DNA of 29,357 nt from Nymphaea colorata (Eukaryota > Streptophyta > Magnoliopsida > Nymphaeales > Nymphaeaceae): NCBI RefSeq assembly GCF_008831285.2, contig NW_022204807.1, forward strand, positions 1 through 29,357, given 5' to 3'. The translations under genes and the position numbers were made by a program. Below the pieces are notes generated by a model. The model did not search any database. It was not told the DNA's origin and saw nothing but the letters and a program-made list of their open reading frames with translations. Of this stretch, positions 1 to 9,411 are shown in pieces; within the stretch, counting starts at the first letter, position 1; each line of letters begins with the position of its first letter.

Positions 1-54
1 AAATCAATCATTATCATCCACGGATCAATCTTCACCCCAACCATTATCTCAATT

Positions 55-255
55 ATGGCACCACGCCCGCCAGACCCCGGCACGATTTACAACCACAGTA
101 TACTGGGAGAATGGCAATTTAGAATATAAAAGTAGAATCGGCTGACAAGGGAGAATCAGCGCAAAAGCATAATATAAAGAATCATGGGGTAATCTCAATC
201 GATTTTGAGAGAGGTGAACTCCTCAGGCCGCCTCAGCCCCTCCAATAAACGGTGA
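55..255 (+). CDS. possible small ORF at the contig edge, unknown
   Basis: With TAA and TAG read as glutamine, a frame runs open from base 1, has an ATG at 55 and ends at TGA 253-255 (66 residues from the ATG; in-frame codons continue upstream to the contig edge, so it could be the 3' end of a longer gene). The stretch is Gln/Arg-rich and contains five reassigned stop codons. It overlaps the 3' end of the minus-strand gene that stops at 195 by about 60 bp, which is unusual for this window. No family is recognised. It could equally be the 3' flank of that gene, so confidence is low. Confidence 0.2.
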
Positions 256-1170
256 CGGTACTTTAGATGCACCGCGTAGTTTTCCACGCGAGAGTTGAAG
301 GTCCGTTGCAGGCAATGCCGACGCAGGTATTCGCTGGAAAGGATACGAAAGACTCTTCCGAAATCGTCCTTCCTCGTCCACAGGCCGCGAAGCTCTGCGA
401 TGCTGTGGATACGCCCCTTGTTGCGAGCGATAACCGCCATAAACTCCGCGTCCTCCAGGCCCTCAGCAGCCAGCACCCGCAGTCTGGTTTCGGCGCGCTT
501 GCAAATAAAGCTGAAGATGGCTTTGGCAAAGTTTTTAATCATATTCTTAGTCTCCGACTGCTTCGGCTTGTCCACACGATCATCCCTGAAGTCGCTGACC
601 GCATCTTGCTCCTCCTCGGATACCTAGCTGAAGAGCTGCTGCCGGTTGACTCGCAGGGGCTTTGGGCAAGTAACCAGGTTGACCCTTTGCTCTGGCTCAG
701 GCGGAGAGCGTCGGGATCCCGAACTGGACTGTTCGAGGTTTCTGTTTTGTGAAGGTTGGTTTCTTGGGTTGTCGTTGCCCGAGCCGCTTTCTGAGCTCTG
801 GAAGAGGACGCCGTACTTCATTTCCAATTAGTTTTGCGAATTCAGTAGTCTCATGATGAGGTTGTTCTGGGCGTTGAGCACGGTCATCATCTCAGCCATG
901 GCACTCATCTGTGAAATGCCTGCACCTAGTCCCGAAGCCACACTCATAATGTTCTGGTAGCTGGTTTTTCTAGCTAATTCTTCCGCTTCTTTGAACATGT
1001 AATCAATATAGCTGCTATAACGCGTGAGAATAAACGGTAGATCTACGGGGATTCTACTCGGTAAAAATTACGCAAACCATAAAAGATGGACAAGGCAAGA
1101 TCCATGGCATGACTGCCCACTTGTCCGCGAAGAATTCGGTAGGGGTCTAAGGTTCGGTGTTACGACGCAT
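195..1170 (-). CDS. orphan helical protein, about 325 aa
   Basis: Read on the minus strand from ATG 1170-1168 to TGA at 195. Two frame breaks are needed, each a missing base at a C run of the coding strand (forward G runs near 1142-1145 and 1047-1050). With two bases restored the length is 978 nt, an exact 326 codons, which supports both ends. The N-terminal half holds hydrophobic and helical segments (a YRILRGQVGS region, then LSIFYGLRNFY, then a SYIDYMFKEAEEL helix and a Gly/Ser/Ala/Met stretch, ASGLGAGISQMSAMAEMM). A low-complexity Ser/Gly/Asn/Pro/Gln linker follows, then an acidic and Lys/Arg-rich C-terminal domain. In-frame TAG and TAA codons read as Gln. The Gly-rich hydrophobic N-terminus loosely recalls peroxisomal Pex13-type membrane regions, but I could not confirm any family. 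Function unknown. Confidence 0.6.
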
Positions 1171-1915
1171 GATAGCAAAACGAACGAAAATGAAAGAGCG
1201 TAAACTTTCGCAAAAATGGGGTCAGTTCGTCGTGGAGCGCCTTAAAAATTTTTGGAATTGATTTTTGACGTAAGTTCTAGAAACGGGTGAGGAGTTGGGA
1301 GATGGTCGGCAAAGGGATAAAAACTGGCGGAAAGTGAGAATTTTATAAGCAAAACGGCCCTCTCCTGCGCTGAGGTAATCTCACTTCAGGGTTAAGCTTC
1401 ACGCTTTTGTTGGTTCTATATACGAACATTTAAACAACATTTAAAGAAATAAAAAGAATACAAAAATTTTAAATGTTTTAACATATACGATGGCAAAGCC
1501 ACGCTCACAGCTGCATATAATTGAAAGACCGATTATAAAAAACTTAAAAAGTCAGCTCTTTTCCTTTGAAAATAGCCGATAAGAGCATATAAGCTTCATT
1601 AAAAATAAATAAAAACCTGGCTATATTGGACCCTTAGATGTCATACCCAATGTCTGGCCGGCTCAAATAATTCGCATTTTTTGTCGCAGGCAGGGCGGGC
1701 CAAGTTTATTAAGAATAAAATGTAAAAAATCTCTTCCCATATAAATAAATCATGGAGTATATTCCAAGGGAGTTTTAACAATCCGGAGGGAAGGGCCACA
1801 ATCGATTTCTCATTTCCTTGCCCCTGTGCTCACTCATCTTTTCCGTATGAGTAGCACAGAGCTAGTTATATATTTATACCTTCTATTTTTTTAAAGAACC
1901 TCCAATAAACATCAA
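1171..1915. other. AT-rich intergenic region
   Basis: This 745-bp stretch lies between the 3' end of the RNA ligase gene and the 5' end of the upstream-transcribed orphan, both on the minus strand. It is rich in A/T tracts and lacks any long frame even when TAA and TAG are read through. It should hold the promoter and leader of the orphan and the trailer of the ligase. It is the largest gap in the window, so an undetected RNA gene is possible, but I saw no tRNA-like or snRNA-like structure by eye. Confidence 0.6.
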
Positions 1916-3006
1916 TCAGTGCTTCACAAAGTACCCGTTGATTTCCTTTATCACCGCATTGCCCAGCTCCTTCAAAAGCTCCTGTACTTGTCCTCGTTCA
2001 GCGTCAGCTTGACTTCATCCTTCTCAGCGTCCGTGATGATGTCGTTGGTGACGAGTTCCTTCAACTTGTTGCGGTCCTTCAGGTCAGGGAACTTACTGAC
2101 TACGCTGTCGATGCGGTTCACGTTAAGATACCTCAAGAGCTCGTCGAGCAGGGGGGATATCTCAGGGTCGATCACTTTTCCCTTCTTTTCCTTCTTGGCG
2201 GGGTTGGGCTCGCTGGCCTTCTCCACGAATTCCTTGTTCTTTTTCTTGATGATCACTCGCTCGTTCAAAGGAGTTTTCAAGTTCTGGTTCGGCCTGATGA
2301 CCATACCCTCGATTATGTTCTTGTCGAGCCTGTCCAAGCCCAACAGCTCGGGGATGGTCGAATCGATCTCGATGTTGACGTTGAAGACCTCATCGAAATT
2401 TCCCTTCACATATACGGGGACTGCTTGGATAACGCCCTTGAGCAATTTGGGGATGTCCATCACGTCGACCCAGTAGGCTGATTCCGAGTTGGTGACGAAG
2501 ATATCGAAGGCGAAGAACTCGTGGTTGGGCGTGTAGGAGACTCCTTTCTGGACCTGTTTGGGGCCGTTTTTGATGCCCTGGGGGTGGCCGACTGGCCAGT
2601 TGCCGCCAAAGTACTCTCCGTAGATCGAAAACTTCAGCAGTTTGGGGTCGTACTGCTTGATGTTGGCGAAGACCTCTGCCAAGTCGTTGTGGAAGCGCTT
2701 CACTAGGGTCCTGGCGTCGAGAAAGCTTTCATTAAAATACTCGGCTGGGTTGGCACAGGGCACGGGGATATCCTTGGTGAGGAAGTCAGTCCTCCTGCCG
2801 TACCTGGCGAACTCTCCATTGTAGTGGACTGAGAAATTGGAGCCGTGGATTTTCTCAGAGGCGGTCCAGAGAATGTCGGGCGAGTCGTACTTGAGTTCCC
2901 TGATCTTCTTGATGAACTTGTCCCTGGTGGAGAGCTCCAGCGAGGAGTACTCCTTGAATACCAGTTCCTTCTGCAGGACATCAACAGCCACCTACTCGTT
3001 CTCCAT
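1916..3006 (-). CDS. T4 Rnl2 / RNA-editing-type RNA ligase
   Basis: Seals nicked RNA, classically in double-stranded context, by ligase adenylation, AMP transfer to the 5' phosphate and phosphodiester formation. All nucleotidyltransferase motifs are visible in order: motif I EKIHGSNFS with catalytic Lys at about residue 52, motif III IYGEYFGG, motif IIIa FFAFDIFV, motif IV EGMVIRP and motif V VIIKKKN. A basic linker and a helical C-terminal domain follow, as in Rnl2; T4 Rnl2 is 334 aa and this is about 363 aa. I start at ATG 3006-3004, giving MENEQ with an in-frame TAG as Gln; a GTG six codons in is a poorer choice. The uninterrupted frame stops at TGA 1974-1972, but the Rnl2-like last helix (ELLKELGNAVIKEI) lies in the adjacent frame and ends at 1918-1916. 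One restored base near 1978-1984 gives 364 codons exactly. Probably RNA repair or editing; the target is unknown. Confidence 0.88.
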
Positions 3007-3338
3007 TAGATCAATTCTTTTATATTCAGCACCCGAATCTATTTTATTTGGGCAGCAGGGATGACCATTCCCGATGGGCCGGCATTGTAGGATATATCAA
3101 ACGAGAATGTGGGCGTATTTTGGGACAGACGCATCCGCCAAGCGTGTTTTCCATACTGTTGAGGCATTTTTTTGAATTTTGCATCTCAACATTGTAACTC
3201 AATCCCTATACGCCAATACGAAGGCTACTAGCGCCTCTCTCCTATCTCCAATTTAAACTCCAATCTATTCCCGACCACCCGAAAATAACCTTTCCCGATA
3301 CCCCCCGCCAATCACTAGGTCAGCAAAAAACAAGAAAA
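3007..3338. other. intergenic region upstream of the RNA ligase
   Basis: About 330 bp between two minus-strand genes. It has short C- and A-rich stretches and no convincing coding frame. It should contain the RNA ligase promoter and the trailer of the small orphan. No motif was recognised. Confidence 0.5.
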
Positions 3339-3529
3339 TCACTCTTCTGCACTAAAGTCAAGCACCATAGCAACCGCTGCCAGCTCCTCAGAGGAAACGA
3401 ACTTCACCCTGTTGCTGGAGCCATGCTGCGCGTGGTGGTAGCCTTGGGGGACGTGGGGGGCCGGCTTGGGTAGCTTCCACTTGGAGGGAGGGAGGAGTGC
3501 GGGTCTGCTTTGGGCTGGGCCGCAGCCAT
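3339..3529 (-). CDS. small orphan protein, about 63 aa
   Basis: Ends at TGA 3341-3339. The C-terminal part reads clearly (HHAQHGSSNRVKFVSSEEL, then an Ala/Val-rich helix). The best N-terminus begins at ATG 3529-3527 with MAAAQPKADPHSS and a Ser/Pro-rich segment in the neighbouring frame; one missing base at the C run opposite 3455-3460 joins the two and gives exactly 64 codons. A longer same-frame reading back to 3731 is open, but it is AT-rich and would begin only 12 bp after the next gene's stop. The 3529 start leaves a normal gap of about 215 bp. No homologue is recognised. Confidence 0.5.
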
Positions 3530-3743
3530 CGCGGTCTAGACTGGCATCGTGCTTCAGCTCTATATAAAAGATTATTAATTCCTTGCATTTTCTGCTCATG
3601 TTTAAATTATCATCCAGCCATCGACTTACTAAATCGATCACTGATAGCATTGAAACCGAAGGGATTGCAAGCAAGGGGGGATAGAGGAAATGATCGAGCA
3701 AAGGTCTTGAAGCATAAGTGGATAGACTCATAGATGATGGAAA

Positions 3744-4478
3744 TCAGTTGGTGTAAGCGAGGGGGTCATAGCCAGCCAAGTCGTCACTGTACTCCCAATC
3801 GTCGTCCCCCTTCTCTCCCTTCTGCTCCTCCTCTTCAACCTCCATCTCTTCCTTCTTCTCCAGCACAGTCTTCTCGCTCTCGCTTCCCTCATTCCCCGTT
3901 CTCATCTCTCTTTTCCTTGCGTCTGTCCTCCTTTCCGAAAAGGCAGTTCTCTTGTCTGGCGTTGCTGGGGTGCGGATGCCGAACATCTCCATGTCCTTGC
4001 TGCTCCACATCCTCTCCTAGCTGTCCTCCTGCTCCATGTAAAACGAAAAAGAGCGATAGATTTCCCAATCGTCGTAGGGCAGGGGACTAATCACCTCGAG
4101 AGAGCCGGCCTGCGAAGGGAAGGAGAAGAGGGTGTCGGTGGGGTGGACCTGCAGCGACTAGTTGTCGGATTGCTAGCCTGCGATGATCGAAGTGAGAGTG
4201 AACGCATCCACCGCCACTGCAGGCTCGCGCATTTGCGACTGGTTTTGCACTTGTGGACCGGCCTCCTACGCGGGGACGGCGGCTTCCTCCCCTAAGAACT
4301 CCTGCTGGGCTTGCCGAGCGTAATCGATTCGCGATTGCTAAACCACCACGGCTGGTGGTTCTTGCGGGCGGGAGCGGGAGGAGGCGCGGGTGCTGTAGCG
4401 CCTGAGCTGGCGGCGGATGGGGAGGCGGAGGGAGGGGCGTTTGGAGGGTGAGGGTTTTGATGCTTCCTAGCGAACCAT
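3744..4478 (-). CDS. orphan 244-aa protein, intact frame rich in reassigned TAG
   Basis: This is the cleanest demonstration of the genetic code here. From ATG 4478-4476 to TGA 3746-3744 the frame is continuous for 245 codons with no frame break, but only if its roughly ten in-frame TAG codons are sense. The N-terminus is strongly basic (SKRPSLRLPIRRQLRRYSTR, Ser/Arg-rich), followed by a Gln/Ala/Pro-rich region. A more ordered segment comes next (LEVISPLPYDDWEIYRSFSFYM). The C-terminus is acidic with Glu/Lys runs (KKEEMEVEEEEQKGEKGDDDWEY) and ends in DPLAYTN. The alternation of basic and acidic blocks suggests a nucleic-acid or chromatin-associated, partly disordered protein, but that is inference; no domain is recognised. 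Confidence 0.8.
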
Positions 4479-4746
4479 TTGCAATTATATGATAAGAATG
4501 AACGCTAATGGCTTATAGCAACCGTAAACAAATAAAAATCAATAGCAAAAAATAGCAATCCTTCCATCATTATTGCAGCAAAAGAGATTGGAATGGAAAA
4601 AGCAATGCTCCTTCCATCAATTCTCACTTTTTTGCAGTAAGATCCGCTTTTCCATGCCATCTATGATACATATGCAAAATTCGAGCCAAATCTTTATCTA
4701 ATGGCTTTTCTTCAAATTGTTTAGGTATTGATTATAATAACAATAA

Positions 4747-5687
4747 ATGGCAGAGTCTTCCTATCCGCCGCTGGCTCGTCCGCTCTTCCTCACCACTCGC
4801 AAATCCTCCCCGCCCGTCGACCCAGACTGCCACTACTGCCAACTGAAGCAGAAATTCAGCGGTCCTGGCGTCAGATGCGTCGAGCACACCATCACCGACA
4901 ATCGCAGCTCACTCTCCCGATCGGAATCAAACACCTCCAGCGAGTCAGCAGCCGACCACATCGTTGGATTGATCAACGAAGCGGAAGAGGCCCTCCAGGA
5001 CTACTGGAACAACCTGTACCAGCACAGCCACGGCAATACAAAAAAAGCAAAACAGGAATTAAATAGCATCCACAGTGCCTTTAAGGGCCTCCAGGAAGTC
5101 CTGTCCAAGTTCCCACCGATGGATCTGCCCTCCAGCCCGCCGAGCCAGGCCAAAATGCCGCAATAGGAAAGAAAACTGGCAACTCGGTCATAGAAGTTCA
5201 TAACCTCCAACTTCTCCGAGCTTTTCGAAGAGACTTCCCCGGGAGAGCAGGTCAAGTAGTGGGTGCTGTACATGCAGCGCATCTTGGTGAGTCGCTAGAT
5301 TCGAGAATAGCAATTGCCCCTTTAGGAGGAAATAGATATGCGCATCTTCAAGGAATCGATGGAGCGGAAGTTCCTGACCTTCGCGAGGGGGTACCAAAAA
5401 TACGAATAGCGGACCGCAGACGCCCTCCAAAGGTTGCTATTCTACATGGAGAAGTTCGGAGGATAGATCAGCCAGGAACAGTTCAGTCGCGACCTTCAAT
5501 TCCTGGAGTAGACTGAAGAAAAGACTGCAAACCAGGGTGGGGGGAGCTGCACCGCTTCATCTTCATGCAGGCCATCACAATATAACACCTGCTAGCCTAG
5601 AAATAATTAGAAATGGAGGAGCTGATGGCCTCACGCTCCAGGTAATGCGAAAATTCCCGCACCAGGTCAGGCTACGACTTCGAGTGA
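4747..5687 (+). CDS. coiled-coil protein with a possible N-terminal zinc knuckle
   Basis: ATG 4747 gives MAESSYPPLARP. Residues about 27-44 hold CHYC followed by CVEH, a spacing that could bind zinc. A Ser-rich linker and a helical region follow (ADHIVGLINEAEEALQDYW). The frame then passes through many in-frame TAG codons, and the second half is a Gln/Glu-rich coiled coil (for example QEEIDMRIFKESMERKF). A missing G in the G run at 5539-5544 is required to continue into ELHRFIFMQAI and a further Gln/Glu-rich helix using both TAG and TAA. It ends at TGA 5685-5687. With one restored base the gene is exactly 314 codons. Family unknown; a cytoskeletal or centrosomal role would fit the architecture but is not shown. 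Confidence 0.7.
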
Positions 5688-5769
5688 TGATGTATATCTA
5701 TATCAATTATCAATCCTATCTATTGGTTGTTGATATTGTATTGATTAGATGTGTGAGGGTTATAGGTGA

Positions 5770-6641
5770 TCATAGGACGACTTGGACGGTGCTATTATTG
5801 ACGTTGATGGGCTTGGGCGGATCCAAGTTCACGACCACACTACTCTGGTTCACATTCAGGTTGGGATTCAAGTTCACCATGACGCTGCTCTGGTTCACAT
5901 TCACTGGGGGATTGAGATTGACGTTGACTGAGCTTTGGTTGACGTTAAGCGGGGGATTCATATTCACCACCACGCTGCTCTGGTTCACGTTGGGACTGAC
6001 GGGATCGAGACTGACCGCCACCATGCTGTTATTCACGTTAACGTTGGTCTTAGTGGGCGCGAGGTGAGTAGTCGTGCTTACTGAAGTGGGGGCCAATTGC
6101 TTCTGACTCGAATCAATGCCCTACGCCTTCTTACCGATGAGCTATTCAGTGATTGGGACGACTGTCTTCGGAGGCCTCTTCTCCGCCTAGCGCATCATCT
6201 ATACAACTTCCTCCTTTTTAAGGCCGTACCCTCCTATCTTTTGGAAATTTCGCATCAGCAATTTAGCTCTTTCCTCATTCGCGCAATAGAGAAAGACCTA
6301 AGCCACTTTGGGCTCGTTGTGAAGGTACTTAAAATCTTCATCGGGAAGCCCTGCAGCCGTGAGGACCTTGATGACTTCTCCCGGTTTCGCATCTTCAAGG
6401 GTGGAGCGAAGGCCCTCTATGGAGGTGAAGATGTCCATTTTGAAGTGCTTGCAGTAATAGCTATAACACATCTGGTTTTCCGCACTGTATATCTCCTATC
6501 GATCCAATAGTATGAGATGTCTGGCCGACCAGGCTCCAACTTGAACGCAGGCTCTCCATAGCTCTGTGGCTCAGGAGCAGCATTCTACGGTTTCGATTAG
6601 CTCGGTGCTGGTTGCTCAGGCTTGGAGGAACTGTCGCCCAT
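5770..6641 (-). CDS. protein with helical N-terminal domain and C-terminal 15-aa repeats
   Basis: Start ATG 6641-6639 (MGDSSSKPEQPAPS), stop TGA at 5770. A Pro/Ser/Gln leader is followed by a compact domain with FKLEPGRPDISYYWIDREIY and a Cys/Tyr-rich segment (MCYSYYCKHFKMD). Helical segments follow, resembling small helical-bundle adaptors (AKPGEVIKVLTAAGLPDED; LYCANEERAKLLMRNFQ). The last 110 residues are a Thr/Val/Asn-rich tail of 15-residue repeats (see the separate repeat entry). One missing base near 6488-6500 is needed; restoring it gives exactly 291 codons. Several TAG codons read as Gln. The tail could form stacked beta strands. Family unknown. Confidence 0.72.
5773..6045 (-). repeat. 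45-bp tandem repeats coding NVNQSSV-type units
   Basis: Four close copies of a 45-nt unit (coding strand, from 5991 down to about 5806) are flanked by one diverged unit on each side. Each copy encodes NVNQSSVxVNLNPPx, with the Asn-Val alternation and Pro pair conserved and the middle residue varying (V, N, M, V). The repeat stays in frame with the gene and includes no TAA or TAG codons. Confidence 0.85.
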
Positions 6642-6732
6642 TCGATGATGATATTATACTCGTAAGAGTCTCAGCCAAGCTACACTTTCGGCGTTTGGGC
6701 GTTTGGAGGTAAAGACTACAAAAAATGAATGA

Positions 6733-8242
6733 TCAGTGATAGGCGTGGGGGTAACGACGAGCCGCCTTCCTTGCGTGACCGTTTTAACTGTCTTAGATTT
6801 GCTGGATTCGCTTGCGGATGTCACGCACTATTGAGTCCTTACGACGAAGACTGACGCTGCTTCCAGCGGGTCCATCGATCATATTGCGTCCCAAGTGCTA
6901 AATTTCATACTCGCCTAGATACTTGCTGTCATGCTCATCAGAGGTGACTATTTTATCGATAAACGACAGTTCCACAGAGAAATCCCTCGATCGGCCAGTC
7001 GCCAAGTCCCTCGGAGTCAGCAACTTCTTCAACGGCTGCGATGGGTCCCTTGCAGCCAGGGACAAACGAGGAGGTTGCTCTGCTCTTCCCTCCGAATCGC
7101 TATCTCTTCTTTCAGCTGGGCGTGGGTTTTGCCCGAATGCCCAGTTAGTTTATTTATGAATCCCCTGCATGGCACCAGCTAGCGAGGACTTTGATCCTGT
7201 GTGTAGAAGGGATATTTGACGAATTTCAGCCTTCTTGGAAGCTGCTGGTCGAACAGCTGCAGCCTGTTGAACAACTAAGGATCTATGATGTGCAGCTAGG
7301 TCAGCAGGACGTAGAATTGCTCGAAATCTATGGCTCTTCGGCCGTCAGCCACCCTCCTGAAACGCTGCATCAAGTATTATCTCGTTATGGAGGGACTAAA
7401 CATACCGTATGCCTTCGCATAGACTAATAGTTTGCCAATGGTCATCGTGGAAGCTTCCTCTTCCAGCCGGTCGAAGGTTTGTTTTCCCCCCAATTCCATT
7501 TGGTTCTTGCAAAAACTCAAGAAAGCCAGTTTGGCATTGCGCTTGATGATCTCGGGATTGAGAGAAAGGGAGATGCGCTAGTGGTTGTCGAATTAGTTGG
7601 GCTCTGCCTTGGACGGCTAGGACGGCTGCGAAGGAGGAGGATTGTGCCGATTTTGGATGGCGGCTTAGAGGTGAGTGATATTGACGAAGATCTGGTCTTC
7701 GGACTTGTTCAGAGACTTGCTGGAGATGGTCTTTGTTATGAATTTTCCCTCCTCTGGAGCAGTATCGCCCTTATCTTCCGCTTTTTTAGGGGTATTACTC
7801 ACCTGCGGATTACTTCCGCCCGCATTATTTGCATTCTGGCTGGTTGGATTCCCCTGCTATTCCTGTTTTTGCTGCGGACTTTTGGCAGGTTTTTCAACAT
7901 CATACTGGACCGAGAACATGTCATTGTGCTGGATGCAGTAGGTGAGTGCTTCGATGGCCATTTCAGATGTAAACTCCATTTCTTCCCTGTGTTTGTTCTC
8001 TCGGATGAAGTCCGTGATGTTCCTGGCGAGACTGCTGCTAATTTTGCCATGCGTCTTGGCGTCCTTGCGATACTTGTTGAAGGAGAAGATGTCGTATATG
8101 TAATCGATCAGAGAGTTGACGCTGATGCTGCGCAGGACCGTCGGCGGCGATGAGACGAAGTATTCCGCATGCTTCTCGATGAGAAAGTCCGGTTGTTGAG
8201 CAAGAAACGATTGAATTAGGAAAGGTTCTACTCCTATGCCAT
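6733..8242 (-). CDS. orphan protein of about 503 aa
   Basis: ATG 8242-8240 gives MAQEQNLSQFNRFLLNNR with TAG and TAA as Gln. An N-terminal helical domain follows (DFLIEKHAEYFVSSPPTVL; LIDYIYDIFSFNKYRKDA). A Gln/Asn/Pro-rich linker carries several TAG and TAA codons. A second folded domain contains LAFLSFCKNQMELGGKQTF and a helix-loop-helix ending in DGRRAIDFEQFYVLL, which resembles an EF-hand-like pair but lacks a clear canonical calcium loop. The C-terminus is basic, Ser- and Arg-rich, and ends HAYH before TGA 6735-6733. Two missing bases (near 8186-8194 and in the A run opposite 7190-7194) are needed; restored, the gene is exactly 504 codons. No family assigned. Confidence 0.68.
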
Positions 8243-8871
8243 GTTAGTTTTATTGATAATGCTAAAAGATGTAACAGAGAGGGGATTGGGAAAGCTGTGA
8301 TGGCGGGTCAGGTATCAAGCCATGATGGACTTATTCGATATGGTTTGGCTCATAATTTCTTTTAAAACATTCATTGATTTCGAGTATTAGCCTCCAAACA
8401 GGTCTAAATAAAGCAACCAATCCACACATAAAGCCATAAAGATAAAGAATAGACAGTGGTGAGTGAGCATGGGTGAGGAAAGCGTTGAACTTTAGCAATA
8501 GAATCTTTGTTACGTGATCATGCTATCATGAATTCCAATGTTTAGAAAAAAAAGCATAGCTATCAAATAACTAAAAAATCTTATAGAAATGGGATGAGCA
8601 ATACAAGGCTAAACTGAATTGCTTGAGATCGTGCAAATTTTGGTTATTTTCATCAATAAATAAAGCAAACTTCATAAGTTCACAATATGGTTGCTTTAAA
8701 GTTAGGAATGAAGTATAATAATCCTCTCTTCCCACTGAGACGCCTAAATAATCATGAGCTTGTTGTATATTTTTAGCTATTATTTATAAATGTAATGCTC
8801 AAAACAATAAGCAGATGATTTTTACCAATCCTTGCCCAATAATTAAAATAGAGAAATTCTAAAAACATCAA
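8243..8871. other. AT-rich divergent intergenic region
   Basis: About 630 bp separate a minus-strand gene start from a plus-strand one. The sequence is AT-rich with A and T tracts and has no convincing coding frame on either strand. It presumably carries both promoters. No specific element was recognised. Confidence 0.5.
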
Positions 8872-9402
8872 ATGAACCACCAGTTCACCAGTGAGTTCAA
8901 GAAGGGCGACGAGCTAATATCCCGCCTGTCTTCTGACAAACACAAAGAATTATAAAGGCTTTACTATGGTCCAAAGAAGTAGCTTGAAATGGAAATTAAG
9001 CATCTTTAAGTATGGATTCAGGGTGGAGGGCCAATCGACTAAAAGAACTAGCGTTCGCTTAGGCCTGTCTAAGATTATTGAAGATTACACTCAAGTATAC
9101 ATTGGCTAAATAGGTAAAAAATCAAGAATTCGAATGTATTCGTTGATCTCTTTACCAGCTTCGCCGATACAGTCAAAACGTGGGTATAGAAGCCTCAAAC
9201 AGACAACAAACCATAATAAAGCTCTGAGATGATAGGATAAAGAGCGAAACTGAACCAGAAGAATAAAAACCGAAAAATGAACTATACAATGAACCAAATT
9301 CAACGTCATTACTCGAAGAATAAGAAGAGGATCGTAAGAAGCTAAAAGAATAATGATTCAACATCAATCCCGCTCTATTATTTGAAGACTTAATATGGTT
9401 GA
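8872..9402 (+). pseudogene. diverged copy of the small gene at 10637, probably decayed
   Basis: The ATG at 8872 gives MNHQFTSEFKKGDELISRL, followed by K/Q-rich helical sequence with in-frame TAA and TAG. It is recognisably related to the gene at 10637-11095: both share SEF-K-G, KKQL-MEI, a QEFE segment and the RHYS-NKKRIV tail. It needs several frame changes (near 9030-9080 and 9140-9150). Its reading frame beyond the shared tail runs into the glucokinase 3' end, with TGA at 9400-9402 only 10 bp from that gene's stop. Identity to the other copy is far lower than between the two glucokinases. Function unknown. Confidence 0.45.
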
Positions 9403-9411
9403 TATGGATGA

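Noticed and set aside
1-54. Possible left telomere or terminal repeat
   Set aside because: No CCCCAA units are present; the left edge is simply cut.
3575-3645. GTAAGT...TATAG segment on the minus strand resembling a 70-bp intron
   Set aside because: No exon upstream of it could be identified, and joining across it in the open frame gives an immediate TGA; the small gene reads well from a start downstream of it.
7479-8153. Long plus-strand open frame of 224 codons
   Set aside because: It is antisense to the 503-aa minus-strand gene, which has better composition, protein-like motifs and a consistent use of reassigned codons; the plus-strand reading is Leu/Val-rich shadow.
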